Assembly: GCA_040514355.1 (NCBI GenBank)
Contig: JBEVCF010000104.1
Location: 1-64,000, forward strand
Direction: 5' to 3'
DNA from: Opacimonas sp040514355
GTDB lineage: Bacteria; Pseudomonadota; Gammaproteobacteria; Enterobacterales; Alteromonadaceae
Length of the DNA stretch: 64,000 bases
A program made the translations under genes and the position numbers. This document shows positions 1 to 9,295 of this stretch, in pieces (positions within the stretch are counted from its first letter, which is position 1; each line of letters starts with the position of its first letter). The notes below the pieces were generated by a model. It was given only the letters and a program-made list of their open reading frames with translations, had not been told where the DNA came from and ran no database searches.

Positions 1-206
1 AGTCATGGGAGATAGCGGTTGTTGAGTCATGTAGGAATATTTCCTAGATAAATTACTAAAGACAAAATCATTCACTTGGTTTATATTTTACACTAGACCA
101 AAAATGAAACACTTTTTTTACATGTAAGACAATATTTAGATCGTTCGCTTTAATCCAAAATCTGCGTCAGACGGTATTATATTGCTAACACGAGGATATA
201 TGACCT

Positions 207-923
207 ATGATCACTTTGCACCACCTAAATAACTCTCGCTCACAACGGATCTTATGGTTATTAGAAGAGTTAGGTTTGGAATATGAGACGCAAACACATT
301 ACCGCGACCCTAAAACAGGACTAGCCCCACAATCTTTACGTGATATCTTTCCACTAGGCCGTTCCCCCGTGTTAACCATCCAAGCAAACGAACAAAGCGA
401 GCCAATTGTATTGGCTGAAAGCGGTGCTATCGTTGAATACCTGTGTCAACAATACAACGAAAAACAACTATGCGTTAATGCGGATGAAAACGTGTTTAAG
501 GACTATTTGTTTTGGATGCATTTTACTGAAGGTACCTTGATGCCGCCACTTATTGCAAATTTAGTAATGGGTAAAGCCAAAGCAAAAAAGAAACCTATTT
601 TCGTCAACGCCATTGCGAATAAAGTCATCGATGCTATTTTGGATGCCTACTACAATCCAAATCACGCGACGAATATAGCGCTGGTTAAGGCGCATCTAGT
701 ACAACAACGTGCTAATGGGTCTGAGTTTATGATAGGTGACCGACTCACAGCAGTTGATATTATGATGCTTTTCCCTCTCGAAGCTTTAGTTGCTACTGGT
801 TCCAACAATATCGACTCAAGCATCAAACACTATGTCCAAACTATGCAGAGCCGTCCTGCGTATCAAGCTGCGTTGGTACGTGGCGGAGAGTATGATTTTG
901 GACCTAAAGATAAAGTGGCATAA
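207..923 (+). CDS. Glutathione S-transferase family protein
   Basis: A 238-residue soluble protein with a GST fold. The N-terminal thioredoxin-like half (about 1-80) carries the N/S-rich active-site loop near residues 8-10, the conserved cis-proline in GRSPVL (P54) and the glutathione-contacting E-S pair (71-72). The C-terminal half is the helical domain. Such proteins conjugate glutathione to electrophiles or act as peroxidase or isomerase; the substrate cannot be read from sequence. The ATG at 207 is preceded by GAGG about 11 bases upstream. It runs convergently into recQ with only 15 bases between stops and no visible terminator. The 206 bases upstream hold only presumed promoter sequence. 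Confidence 0.88.
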   Translation: MITLHHLNNSRSQRILWLLEELGLEYETQTHYRDPKTGLAPQSLRDIFPLGRSPVLTIQANEQSEPIVLAESGAIVEYLCQQYNEKQLCVNADENVFKDYLFWMHFTEGTLMPPLIANLVMGKAKAKKKPIFVNAIANKVIDAILDAYYNPNHATNIALVKAHLVQQRANGSEFMIGDRLTAVDIMMLFPLEALVATGSNNIDSSIKHYVQTMQSRPAYQAALVRGGEYDFGPKDKVA

Positions 924-938
924 GGATGTGACTAGGGA

Positions 939-2774
939 TTACCCTTCTACATGCGCCGTAATCAACGCTATAAAATCACTGCCATATTTTTCTAATTTGA
1001 CCTGACCAACCCCTGAAATCTGTAAAAAATCAAACGGGCTTTGGGGCATTTGGCTTGCCATGTCGATCAAACTGGCATCTGAAAACACGACAAACGGAGG
1101 AATATCTTGCTCATCAGCGAGGCGTTTGCGCAGGTGTTTTAATTTAGCGAACAAAGCCTTATCGTAATGTTTATTAACAATAGAAGATTTACTCGTGCTC
1201 ACTACGGTTAATCTTGGTACCGCCATCTGTAAATTCACTGTACCGCGCAACACCTCTTTGGCGGCATCGGTCAAACTTAATGCGCCATAACGATTGATGT
1301 CAATCCGCAAAAAGCCTTGGTGCACCAACTGATTGATGATGTTAAACCAATATTCATCGGGCTTTTCTTTACCGATGCCAAACGTACTGAGCTTATCAAA
1401 ACCGAACTCTACAACACGCGCTGGTTTGCGTCCTTTCAACACATCGACAATCTGTTTAAGCGTGCCTTGTTGACGCATGCGGTAAACACAAGACAATACT
1501 TTTTGTGACACTTCTAGCGCATCAAAATGCTTAGGTGGATCAAGACAGACATCACAGTTACCACACTGAGTAGCACTGTACTGAGCAAAGTAATTCAGTA
1601 AAATTTGCCGACGACAGGTCTGTGCTTCAGCAAATTTTTGCATGGCGGCAAACTTTTCTAACTCCACTTCTGTTCGTCCACCTTCACTGGTTTCAATCCA
1701 TGCTTGGATACGTGCAGCATCGCGTTCAGCAAATAACATCAATGCCTCTGCTGGTAAGCCATCACGCCCTGCTCGGCCTGTTTCTTGATAATATGCCTCA
1801 ATGCTACGCGGAATATCATGATGAATAACAAAACGAACATTCGATTTGTTGATCCCCATCCCAAATGCGACAGTGGCCACCATTAACTCAAGGTTATCCA
1901 CTTGAAAATCACGCTGTGCTTGTGCGCGTTGCTCTGGACTCAGGCCTGCGTGGTAAGCGCCACAACGATAACCGCGTTGATTGAGCCGTTCTGCAATCTC
2001 ATCAACCTTTTTGCGACTGTTGCAATAGATGATGCCACTGCCTTCTCGCTGTTTGATAAATTCGACAATTTGGTCAAGTGGCTTGTATTTACTTGCGACA
2101 GTATATTGGATATTCGGGCGATCAAAACTCGCCACATGCACATAGGGTTGACGTAACTGCAATTGTAGGGCAATGTCTTCGCGTGTTGCCAAATCAGCCG
2201 TCGCCGTTAACGCCATGATCGGGACATAAGGTAGTTTTTCTCGGACATGTCCCAACATGCGATAATCCTGTCGAAAATCATGGCCCCAATGTGATACACA
2301 ATGCGCTTCATCAACCGCAATTAATCCCAAATTTAACTCTTCTAAACGCGCTAAAAAATGCGTTTGCATTAAACGCTCTGGCGCGACAAATAAAATATCA
2401 ATCTCATGACGATGCAGTTGTCCAAATACCGCTTGGATCTGCTCTGGCGCGAGGGCAGAATTGATCAGCTCGGCGCGGATCCCGACCGCACGGCATTGCT
2501 CCACCTGATCTTGCATCAGTGAAATTAACGGAGACACCACCAGTACCAAGCCCTCTTGGGCTAATGATGGTATTTGGTAACACAAGGACTTACCGCCTCC
2601 CGTGGGCATCAGCACAAGCACATCTTGCTTGGCCAATGCTTTTTCGATCACCACCTCTTGGCCCACGCGAAAAGCCGAATAACCAAATGTATTCGCTAAA
2701 ATACCGGTGAGTTTTTGATGTTGTGCGGTCGCTTCAGCAACGTGGTTTACCGAAGCGTCATGATCAAGAGGCAA
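939..2774 (-). CDS. recQ: ATP-dependent DNA helicase RecQ
   Basis: A 611-residue 3'-5' DNA helicase of the RecF recombination and fork-repair pathway. Visible elements in order are Walker A PTGGGKS (57-63), the DEAH box (155-158), helicase motifs through the QETGRAGRDG arginine-finger region (about 330-339), the zinc cysteines C387, C404, C407 and C410, the winged helix, and a C-terminal HRDC domain (about 530-611). Length and sequence match E. coli RecQ (about 610). The start shown is TTG with a weak ribosome binding site; no better in-frame ATG is present, so the exact start is the least certain part. It diverges from rarD. Confidence 0.96.
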   Translation of the reverse strand: MPLDHDASVNHVAEATAQHQKLTGILANTFGYSAFRVGQEVVIEKALAKQDVLVLMPTGGGKSLCYQIPSLAQEGLVLVVSPLISLMQDQVEQCRAVGIRAELINSALAPEQIQAVFGQLHRHEIDILFVAPERLMQTHFLARLEELNLGLIAVDEAHCVSHWGHDFRQDYRMLGHVREKLPYVPIMALTATADLATREDIALQLQLRQPYVHVASFDRPNIQYTVASKYKPLDQIVEFIKQREGSGIIYCNSRKKVDEIAERLNQRGYRCGAYHAGLSPEQRAQAQRDFQVDNLELMVATVAFGMGINKSNVRFVIHHDIPRSIEAYYQETGRAGRDGLPAEALMLFAERDAARIQAWIETSEGGRTEVELEKFAAMQKFAEAQTCRRQILLNYFAQYSATQCGNCDVCLDPPKHFDALEVSQKVLSCVYRMRQQGTLKQIVDVLKGRKPARVVEFGFDKLSTFGIGKEKPDEYWFNIINQLVHQGFLRIDINRYGALSLTDAAKEVLRGTVNLQMAVPRLTVVSTSKSSIVNKHYDKALFAKLKHLRKRLADEQDIPPFVVFSDASLIDMASQMPQSPFDFLQISGVGQVKLEKYGSDFIALITAHVEG

Positions 2775-3034
2775 GCATGATTCTCGTTATTGTTTTGCGT
2801 ATGTTTATTTTACTCTATTTCTAACTATCTGTGCCCGTATTTTTGGCTAGAATTGATAATTTAATGGGCAGTTAGGTAACCACCTATGCGCACCAGCCAC
2901 GTTGTAATATGCGTTCTGTCCCAAGCCCTAAAAACATATATCTGGTAGAAAAAACAGCGAAAACTAGTCGCTCACAGCTTTGTCCTGTATCATCAACACC
3001 TTGCTGCAAACCACACTACATAAAGTGCCGCCAA

Positions 3035-3952
3035 ATGACCACGTTAACGCTCACTGATGAAGAACACGCTAACCGTAAAGCGGGTGTAATGTATGCCATT
3101 GCTGCCTATTTTATGTGGGGTTTGGCACCGATTTACTTCAAGCAACTTCAAGGCATCCCCGCCGTTGAAATATTGATGCATCGCATCGTCTGGTCAGCTG
3201 TCATTTTGTTCGCTCTGATTGTGGGTTTGAAACAAATACCCAAAGTGACGGCGGCACTGCATAATAAAAAAGTCATGCTGGTCCTGCTGTGCTCAGGCGT
3301 CCTGCTCGGTGGTAATTGGTTATTATTTATTTGGGCAATTAATAACAACTATTTATTAGAGGCGAGTCTAGGTTATTACATCAACCCTTTGTTTAATGTG
3401 CTCTTTGGTTTCGTATTTTTAGGTGAGCGCTTTCGCTTTTTACAAAAAATTGCTGTTGGATTGGCATTCAGTGGCGTCGTCATTTTGTTGGTTTCATTTG
3501 GTGAGCTCCCAGTCATTGCCTTGACCCTTGCAATATCATTTAGTCTGTATGGCTTGTTGCGTAAACAAGTAGCTGTAGATTCTATGCCGGGTTTGTTCAT
3601 TGAAACCTGCATGATGGTGCCTTTGGCGTTGTTATACTGGGGCTGGACAGACAGTGTAACAAGTAACTTTGGCAACAATAGCACAAGCTTGAATGCCTTG
3701 CTGATTTTTGCCGGGATCATGACCACCGCCCCACTGTTGTGCTTTACCGCAGCGGCACGACGACTACTTTATTCAACGCTCGGGTTCTTCCAATATATCG
3801 GACCGACATTGATGTTCATCTTGGCGACATGGCTGTATCAAGAGCCATTCACCCTTGAGCGCTTGATCACGTTTGGTTTTGTTTGGGCAGGTCTAGGCGT
3901 CTTTACCTTTGACGCCTATCAACAACACCAAAGACGCTTAAAAGCCGGATAA
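3035..3952 (+). CDS. rarD: EamA-family transporter RarD
   Basis: A 305-residue inner-membrane protein with about ten hydrophobic segments, of the RarD branch of the drug/metabolite (EamA) transporters. The alignable N-terminus (AAYFMWGLAPIYFK), the GGNWLLFIWA segment, LEASLGYYINP and STLGFFQYIGPTLMF match E. coli RarD. The reading frame is open from 2909, but the family alignment begins close to the ATG at 3035, so the 42-residue hydrophilic extension is left out. RarD was named from chloramphenicol-related phenotypes; its transported substrate is not settled. Its last 15 bases overlap the convergent 3' end of uvrD. Confidence 0.9.
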   Translation: MTTLTLTDEEHANRKAGVMYAIAAYFMWGLAPIYFKQLQGIPAVEILMHRIVWSAVILFALIVGLKQIPKVTAALHNKKVMLVLLCSGVLLGGNWLLFIWAINNNYLLEASLGYYINPLFNVLFGFVFLGERFRFLQKIAVGLAFSGVVILLVSFGELPVIALTLAISFSLYGLLRKQVAVDSMPGLFIETCMMVPLALLYWGWTDSVTSNFGNNSTSLNALLIFAGIMTTAPLLCFTAAARRLLYSTLGFFQYIGPTLMFILATWLYQEPFTLERLITFGFVWAGLGVFTFDAYQQHQRRLKAG

Positions 3953-6115
3953 TGGTTGCAGTTTTGCATAGGCTAGTACTAGCCACTTCGCGCCAAAGTC
4001 ATCAAACTGCACCTGAACTCGCGCACTTTCACCTGAGCCTTCATAGTTAAGGACGGTCCCTTCGCCAAATTTGGCGTGCTCGACACGCATACCTAGGCTA
4101 AATCCACTTTCACTGAAAGCCTCATGAGAGGTGGTAGGACTAAAGCGGTTGTGCACGGGTTGCGAAATGGTCTGACGTAGGCGAATCTCTTCCATACATT
4201 CAGCGGGCACCTCGCGAATAAAACGCGACGCCGTATGAAATTTGTCCTGGCCGTAAACCCGACGACATTCGGCATACGTCATATACAGCTTTTGCATGGC
4301 CCGGGTCATCCCAACGTACGCCAAGCGACGCTCTTCTTCCAAGCGTCCAGGTTCATCATTACTCATGGCTGAGGGGAACATACCCTCTTCCACTCCAGCA
4401 AGGAAAACCAAAGGATATTCTAAGCCCTTTGCGGTATGAATCGTCATCATTTGCACTGCATCTTGATGCGCTTCTGCTTGGTTTTCACCGGCCTCCAATG
4501 AGGCATGGGCTAAAAATGCTGCCAAGGGTGTCATATCTTCGGATTCTTCTGGGATCTCAAATTGCTTGCACGCAGTGACCAATTCTTCTAAGTTTTCTAC
4601 CCGCGCTTGGGCTTTTTCACCTTTTTCAGCCTGATACATAGCCAACAAACCGGATTGTTTGATCACCGCATCGGCTTGCTGTTCTAAAGGTAGGGGCGCT
4701 ATATCCTCTGCGAGTTTGTTGATCAGATCCATAAAGCTTTGTAAGGCATTTCCTGCTCGGCCACTCAGACGCTTTTCCGCAAGCATCGTTTTGCCTGCTT
4801 CCCACATTGAGGTATCCGCCGCTCGCGCATACTCTCGGATGTTTTGTAAGGTCTTATCCCCCATGCCGCGCGTCGGAGTATTCACAATACGCTCAAACGC
4901 CGCATCATCTTGATGCAAGTTGATCAAACGCAAATAACTCAAGGCATCCTTAATTTCTTGGCGTTCGAAGAACCGCAGCCCACCATAAATACGATAAGGT
5001 AGGTTTTCGTGTAACAAGGCTTCTTCCAATACCCGCGACTGGGCATTGTTGCGATACAGGATGGCACAATCCGTTAGGGCATTGCCCCCATCGAGCCATT
5101 CTTTGATGCGCCCAACAATAAATCGCGCCTCATCCAATTCATTAAACCCAGCGTAAATCCCGATTTTTTCGCCATCCGCATCATCGGTCCACAGCTCCTT
5201 CCCCAAACGACCATTGTTATTATCGATGACCGCATTAGCCGCTTTAAGGATATTACCTGTCGAACGGTAGTTTTGTTCAAGACGAATCGTAGTCGCGCCG
5301 GCAAAATCTCGTAAAAAGTGTGAGATGTTTTCGACATTCGCACCACGCCAACCATAGATAGATTGATCGTCATCTCCAACAATCATCATATTGTTATTGG
5401 GTGCAGAGAGTAATTTTAGCCACGCATATTGGATGTTGTTGGTATCTTGAAACTCGTCTACGAGAACGGCGCGAAAGCGCTCTTGATAGTGCTGTAACAA
5501 ACGTGGATTATCGCGCCATAATTCATAGGCGCGCAGTAACAATTCGGCAAAATCTACCAGTCCTGAACGATCACAGGTCTGTTGATAGGCTTGGTAGATC
5601 TCGCGCATTTTTTGTTGATTTGCATCACCATACGTTTCGATGTCAGCAGGCCGCAAGCCTTCATCTTTGTTGCCGTTGATATACCATTGAATACTTTTGG
5701 GTGGCCATTGTTTTTCATCGAGGTTCATGGATTTGATGATGCGACGGATCATGCGATGTTGATCGTCTGAGTCTAAAATCGTGAATTGCTCGGGTAAATT
5801 TGCTTCGGCGTAGTGAGCGCGCAATAAACGATGCGCTAGACCGTGGAAGGTCCCAATCCACATATTATGTAAAGACCGTCCCTGCAAATGCTCCAAGCGT
5901 CCTCGCATCTCACGGGCAGCTTTATTGGTAAAGGTCACCGCCAAAATCGAAAAGGGCGCAATGTTTTCTACCGCCATCAACCACGATATGCGGTGGATCA
6001 ACACACGAGTCTTACCACTACCTGCACCCGCTAGCACCAAACAATCCTGCGCTGGAGCGGCCACCGCCTCGCGTTGTTTGTCATTTAAGCCATCGAGTAA
6101 TTCAGATACATCCAT
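3938..6115 (-). CDS. uvrD: DNA helicase II UvrD
   Basis: A 725-residue superfamily 1A 3'-5' helicase used in nucleotide excision repair (displacing UvrC and the excised oligomer) and in methyl-directed mismatch repair. The Walker A AGAGSGKT lies at 29-36; DEFQDTN, GDDDQSIYGWRG, QNYRST and the TIHTAKGLEYP and VGMTRA motifs follow in the usual order. The C-terminal Tudor-like tail (VEHAKFGEGTVLNYEG) is present. Length agrees with E. coli UvrD (720). A strong LexA box lies 44-59 bases upstream of the ATG. It is the last gene of the leftward dapF-DUF484-xerC-yigB series, though the 72-base gap and the LexA box give it its own promoter. Confidence 0.97.
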   Translation of the reverse strand: MDVSELLDGLNDKQREAVAAPAQDCLVLAGAGSGKTRVLIHRISWLMAVENIAPFSILAVTFTNKAAREMRGRLEHLQGRSLHNMWIGTFHGLAHRLLRAHYAEANLPEQFTILDSDDQHRMIRRIIKSMNLDEKQWPPKSIQWYINGNKDEGLRPADIETYGDANQQKMREIYQAYQQTCDRSGLVDFAELLLRAYELWRDNPRLLQHYQERFRAVLVDEFQDTNNIQYAWLKLLSAPNNNMMIVGDDDQSIYGWRGANVENISHFLRDFAGATTIRLEQNYRSTGNILKAANAVIDNNNGRLGKELWTDDADGEKIGIYAGFNELDEARFIVGRIKEWLDGGNALTDCAILYRNNAQSRVLEEALLHENLPYRIYGGLRFFERQEIKDALSYLRLINLHQDDAAFERIVNTPTRGMGDKTLQNIREYARAADTSMWEAGKTMLAEKRLSGRAGNALQSFMDLINKLAEDIAPLPLEQQADAVIKQSGLLAMYQAEKGEKAQARVENLEELVTACKQFEIPEESEDMTPLAAFLAHASLEAGENQAEAHQDAVQMMTIHTAKGLEYPLVFLAGVEEGMFPSAMSNDEPGRLEEERRLAYVGMTRAMQKLYMTYAECRRVYGQDKFHTASRFIREVPAECMEEIRLRQTISQPVHNRFSPTTSHEAFSESGFSLGMRVEHAKFGEGTVLNYEGSGESARVQVQFDDFGAKWLVLAYAKLQPLSGF

Positions 6116-6156
6116 CGTGTGTCTACCTGTTGAGTAAAAGAGAAATTATAAACGAG

Positions 6157-6176
6157 GACTGTCGTTTTATACAGTA
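6157..6176 (-). promoter_or_regulatory. LexA (SOS) box upstream of uvrD
   Basis: Core CTGT (6159-6162), eight A/T-rich bases, ACAG (6171-6174), flanked by A on the left and TA on the right, so nearly all of the gammaproteobacterial LexA consensus is met. It sits 44-59 bases before the uvrD ATG in the yigB-uvrD gap. E. coli uvrD is a known LexA target, so SOS induction of uvrD is the natural inference. Confidence 0.88.
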
Positions 6177-6187
6177 AATTTATGAAC

Positions 6188-6904
6188 TTAGGTCAGTGCT
6201 AACAAATCTGCTAACGCACTAAGTTGTACGTCAGGGAGGGCCCTGAACTTTTCACGCTGAACGCGCATAGCACGGTCATCGGCATACCAGGCACTTTGCA
6301 TACCCGCTTTATAGGCACCCCACACATCATTAATCGGACAATCTCCGGTGTGCAAAATAGCATGCATGGGGATCCCCAAGGCTTGCTGAGCTGCTACAAA
6401 CATGTCCGGATAAGGTTTGGCACGATGTTCGATACTCGCATGATACACATGGGTAAAATATTGACTGATCCCGATTTGCTCTAAATTCACGTTGCCATTT
6501 GTGATGGCGACCAAGGGTATTTTATCCGCCAATTCATCAAGGATGGCATGGTATTCGGGTCTCACCGTAAAATCACTGCGCTTAAAATAAAAATAATCAA
6601 AACACGCTTTTGCTGCTTCATCTGCGCGTAATTGAGAGTATCCATGCGCAGCGAAGATATGCGCCAAGGTCGCCAAACGCAAGCGACCCATGTCATATTT
6701 CAACTCAGGTTGCAAAGCTAAAACATGCGCTTTATGGCGCAAACGTTCTGCCCAATCCATCATACCGACCTGGGAATAATTATCCGCTATGTAGTGTGTC
6801 AGTGCTTGCTCAGCCTCTTTGATATATGGCCAATTATCATAAAAGGTATCATCAATATCGAACGTCATGGCTCGAATAGGGGTTAATCTTCGGTAAACTA
6901 TCAT
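6188..6904 (-). CDS. yigB: HAD-family hydrolase, YigB-like
   Basis: A 238-residue haloacid-dehalogenase-superfamily phosphatase. The catalytic motif I FDIDDT (15-20) has nucleophile Asp and acid/base Asp; the motif II segment AITNGN, the motif III lysine (RAKPYPDMF) and motif IV (HTGDCPINDVWGA) follow. Sequence, length and position (xerC-yigB-uvrD) match E. coli YigB, which acts on FMN and on the phosphorylated ribitylaminouracil riboflavin precursor. Its start overlaps the xerC stop by four bases (ATGA), so translation is probably coupled. Substrate assignment rests on homology only. Confidence 0.88.
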   Translation of the reverse strand: MIVYRRLTPIRAMTFDIDDTFYDNWPYIKEAEQALTHYIADNYSQVGMMDWAERLRHKAHVLALQPELKYDMGRLRLATLAHIFAAHGYSQLRADEAAKACFDYFYFKRSDFTVRPEYHAILDELADKIPLVAITNGNVNLEQIGISQYFTHVYHASIEHRAKPYPDMFVAAQQALGIPMHAILHTGDCPINDVWGAYKAGMQSAWYADDRAMRVQREKFRALPDVQLSALADLLALT

Positions 6905-7782
6905 TTTTTCGCTCTCGGATGGGCTTTGTCATACACCTGGGCGAGATGTTGAAAATCCAAATGCGTATACACCTGGGTCGTAGTGAGATTGGCATGCCCG
7001 AGCAATTCTTGCACGCCGCGCAAATCGCCACTAGATTCTAATACGTGTGTGGCAAAGGAATGGCGCAGTTTATGCGGAGAAACCGACGTATGCACACCTT
7101 GTTTTTGGGCTAACAAGTCTAGACGCTTCTCGACTTGACGATTGCCTAAGCGCCCTCCCTGCTGACTTAAAAACACGGCCTCGGTCCGTGATTTATCCCA
7201 TTCATCACGCTGTTTAAGCCAGGTTTGTAACGCTGTCCATGCTCCTTTTCCGATAGGTAAAATCCGTTGTTTACTGCCCTTACCGAGCACTTTTATGCGC
7301 TGATCAGGCAAGATATCGACCAGATCCAACCCAGTCACCTCACTCAAGCGCAGGCCACAACCATACACCAATTCAAACAGTGCTTTATCTCGGATGTCAT
7401 GCATCGTTTCGGGGACAAAGTCCAACAGCGCTCCCATCGCATCGACACTTAAGTTTTTGGGCAATGGTTTACCTTGTTTCGGCGCTGCAACGGCTTTGGC
7501 TGGATTTTGTTGCAAAACGCCTCGTTCGACCAAAAAAGCACAAAATTGGCGTAATGCAGATAGACGCAAACTGATGGACCGTGCGGATAAACCACTTTGC
7601 TTGGCCTTCATGACGACTAGGCGAACATGATCGGTTGTTAGATTTGCCCAAGGTTGTTGTAACGTGGCTTGAGCGACATCTAAATGACGCTGATAACTGC
7701 TAAGGGTATGGGGCGAGTACTGACGTTCCACGCGTAACATTTGTATAAACGCAGCAATGTCTTCATCAGTACTGGGTGCCAT
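6901..7782 (-). CDS. xerC: Tyrosine recombinase XerC
   Basis: A 293-residue site-specific recombinase that with XerD resolves chromosome dimers at dif. The N-terminal SAM-like core-binding domain spans about 1-90, the catalytic domain the rest. All catalytic residues are visible: R145, K168, H237 and R240 (HKLRH), H263 (LLGHA) and the nucleophile Y272. It sits in the conserved dapF-DUF484-xerC-yigB order, two bases after DUF484 and overlapping yigB by four. The context makes chromosomal XerC far more likely than a phage integrase. Confidence 0.96.
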   Translation of the reverse strand: MAPSTDEDIAAFIQMLRVERQYSPHTLSSYQRHLDVAQATLQQPWANLTTDHVRLVVMKAKQSGLSARSISLRLSALRQFCAFLVERGVLQQNPAKAVAAPKQGKPLPKNLSVDAMGALLDFVPETMHDIRDKALFELVYGCGLRLSEVTGLDLVDILPDQRIKVLGKGSKQRILPIGKGAWTALQTWLKQRDEWDKSRTEAVFLSQQGGRLGNRQVEKRLDLLAQKQGVHTSVSPHKLRHSFATHVLESSGDLRGVQELLGHANLTTTQVYTHLDFQHLAQVYDKAHPRAKK

Positions 7783-7784
7783 GC

Positions 7785-8453
7785 TTACTCCGCTAGAATA
7801 TTCTCAAGGACTTGTTCTAACAAACGCTTTAACTGCAACAGGAATAAGGTATCCATATCAGGATGAAAATGTGTGGGAGAATCCGAACCTACCGCAAACA
7901 ATCCTAATTTTTTCTTATCCCCCAATAACATCAAAGCACTAGATGCAACACTCGCATCATTAAATATTGCACGGGTTTCGGCTTGGCTTAAGCGACCAAA
8001 AAAGAACTCTGATTCTTTGAAGCGTTTATCCACCAATTGATGGTGCTGAAAGTTAGCCAAATCCGGATGATGTACAAATAACTCCACTGTCACATTTGCA
8101 AGCGATAGCTGACCACGGAAGCAGTGATTTAGGGCATCCTCAACATCTTCAATGCGTTTGCAACTGTACAATGTCTGCAATAAATCTGCATAAACTTGAA
8201 AGAGTTGTTCATTGTTATCCGCATTGCGAATGAGTTCGGCAAGCTCTTGGCGTTGTTGATGCAATTGTTGGCGCAATTGCTCGGTCTGCATTTCAACCAA
8301 AGAGACCGTCCCTTTTTGCTGATGTGGAAGCACTAACTCAGCGACAATCTCAGGATAAGCCCTAAAAAATTCTGGATGCTGAGATAAATATTCAGCGACT
8401 TGGCTTGCATTGATATTAGAGGTCTCTTTGGGAGTAGCAGGTTGGTCACTCAT
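7785..8453 (-). CDS. DUF484 family protein
   Basis: A 222-residue protein of the DUF484 family, the usual neighbour between dapF and xerC in gammaproteobacteria. The N-terminus (about 10-45) holds the SQVAEYLSQHPEFF motif, then a coiled-coil stretch rich in Gln/Glu/Leu (about 50-80), then a GAF-like alpha/beta region ending in LLQLKRLLEQVL. No catalytic motif is visible. The start overlaps the dapF stop by four bases. The molecular function is not known; GAF-like folds often bind small ligands, which here would be inference only. Confidence 0.85.
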   Translation of the reverse strand: MSDQPATPKETSNINASQVAEYLSQHPEFFRAYPEIVAELVLPHQQKGTVSLVEMQTEQLRQQLHQQRQELAELIRNADNNEQLFQVYADLLQTLYSCKRIEDVEDALNHCFRGQLSLANVTVELFVHHPDLANFQHHQLVDKRFKESEFFFGRLSQAETRAIFNDASVASSALMLLGDKKKLGLFAVGSDSPTHFHPDMDTLFLLQLKRLLEQVLENILAE

Positions 8454-9280
8454 ATATGTATTTTCCCATCAAAAACAAACTGAGCTGGACCGGTCATTTT
8501 TAAGGTTTGGTCCATTCCAGGCCAACGGATTTGTAAATCACCTCCGGGTAACGAAACCTTAACGTCCTGATCGAGCTTGCCCTGGATCTGACCAACTGCC
8601 GCGGCAGCACAAGCGCCACTGCCACAAGCCAAAGTTTCGCCCACGCCACGTTCAAACACTCTCAATTTAACAGTACTGCGATCAATGATTTGCATAAAAC
8701 CAACATTGACACGCGCTGGAAAGCGCTCATGTGATTCTAGTAACGCCCCAACCCTATCTACATCATATTGTTCGACATCATCAACAATGATGACACAATG
8801 AGGGTTGCCCATCGACACAGCTCCGCAGAAAAAAGTTTGGTCTTCACTGCGTATAATATAGGTGTTTTCTTGTTTTTGAGCTTTAATCGGTACATCTTCA
8901 GGGGCAAAACTTGGACGCCCCATATTGACAGTCACCTGACCGTCTTTTTCAAGATATAAAGTCATTTTACCGGCTTTGGTACTCACGGCAATTTTGCGTT
9001 TGTGAGTGAGACCTTTGGTTTTGACAAAGCGAGCAAAACAACGTGCCCCGTTGCCACATTGCTCAACCTCCGAACCATCCGCATTAAAAATGCGGTAGTG
9101 AAAATCTTCATCGGGCGCATACGGCGGTTCGACGATTAATAATTGGTCAAAACCCACACCAAAATTGCGGTCGGATAACTGCATGATTTTTTCAGGTGAA
9201 AAGAAGACGTTCTGCGTCACACAATCCACCACCATGAAGTCATTGCCAAGACCATGCATCTTGGTAAATTCAACTAGCAT
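8450..9280 (-). CDS. dapF: Diaminopimelate epimerase
   Basis: A 276-residue PLP-independent epimerase that converts LL-diaminopimelate to the meso form, for peptidoglycan and, through LysA, for lysine. The two catalytic cysteines are in their family contexts: C75 (EQCGNGARC) and C219 (LACGSGAC). The N-terminal F-x-K-M-H-G-L-G-N-D-F signature is present. Length matches the family (274-276). It follows lysA by 15 bases and overlaps DUF484, so precursor supply and use are encoded in one transcript. Confidence 0.97.
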   Translation of the reverse strand: MLVEFTKMHGLGNDFMVVDCVTQNVFFSPEKIMQLSDRNFGVGFDQLLIVEPPYAPDEDFHYRIFNADGSEVEQCGNGARCFARFVKTKGLTHKRKIAVSTKAGKMTLYLEKDGQVTVNMGRPSFAPEDVPIKAQKQENTYIIRSEDQTFFCGAVSMGNPHCVIIVDDVEQYDVDRVGALLESHERFPARVNVGFMQIIDRSTVKLRVFERGVGETLACGSGACAAAAVGQIQGKLDQDVKVSLPGGDLQIRWPGMDQTLKMTGPAQFVFDGKIHI

Positions 9281-9295
9281 TCGTTTGCCTTATTA

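Noticed and set aside
2909..3034. Extra 42 residues on RarD
   Set aside because: Hydrophilic, Cys/Ser-rich and absent from the family; an ATG at 3035 fits the homologues.
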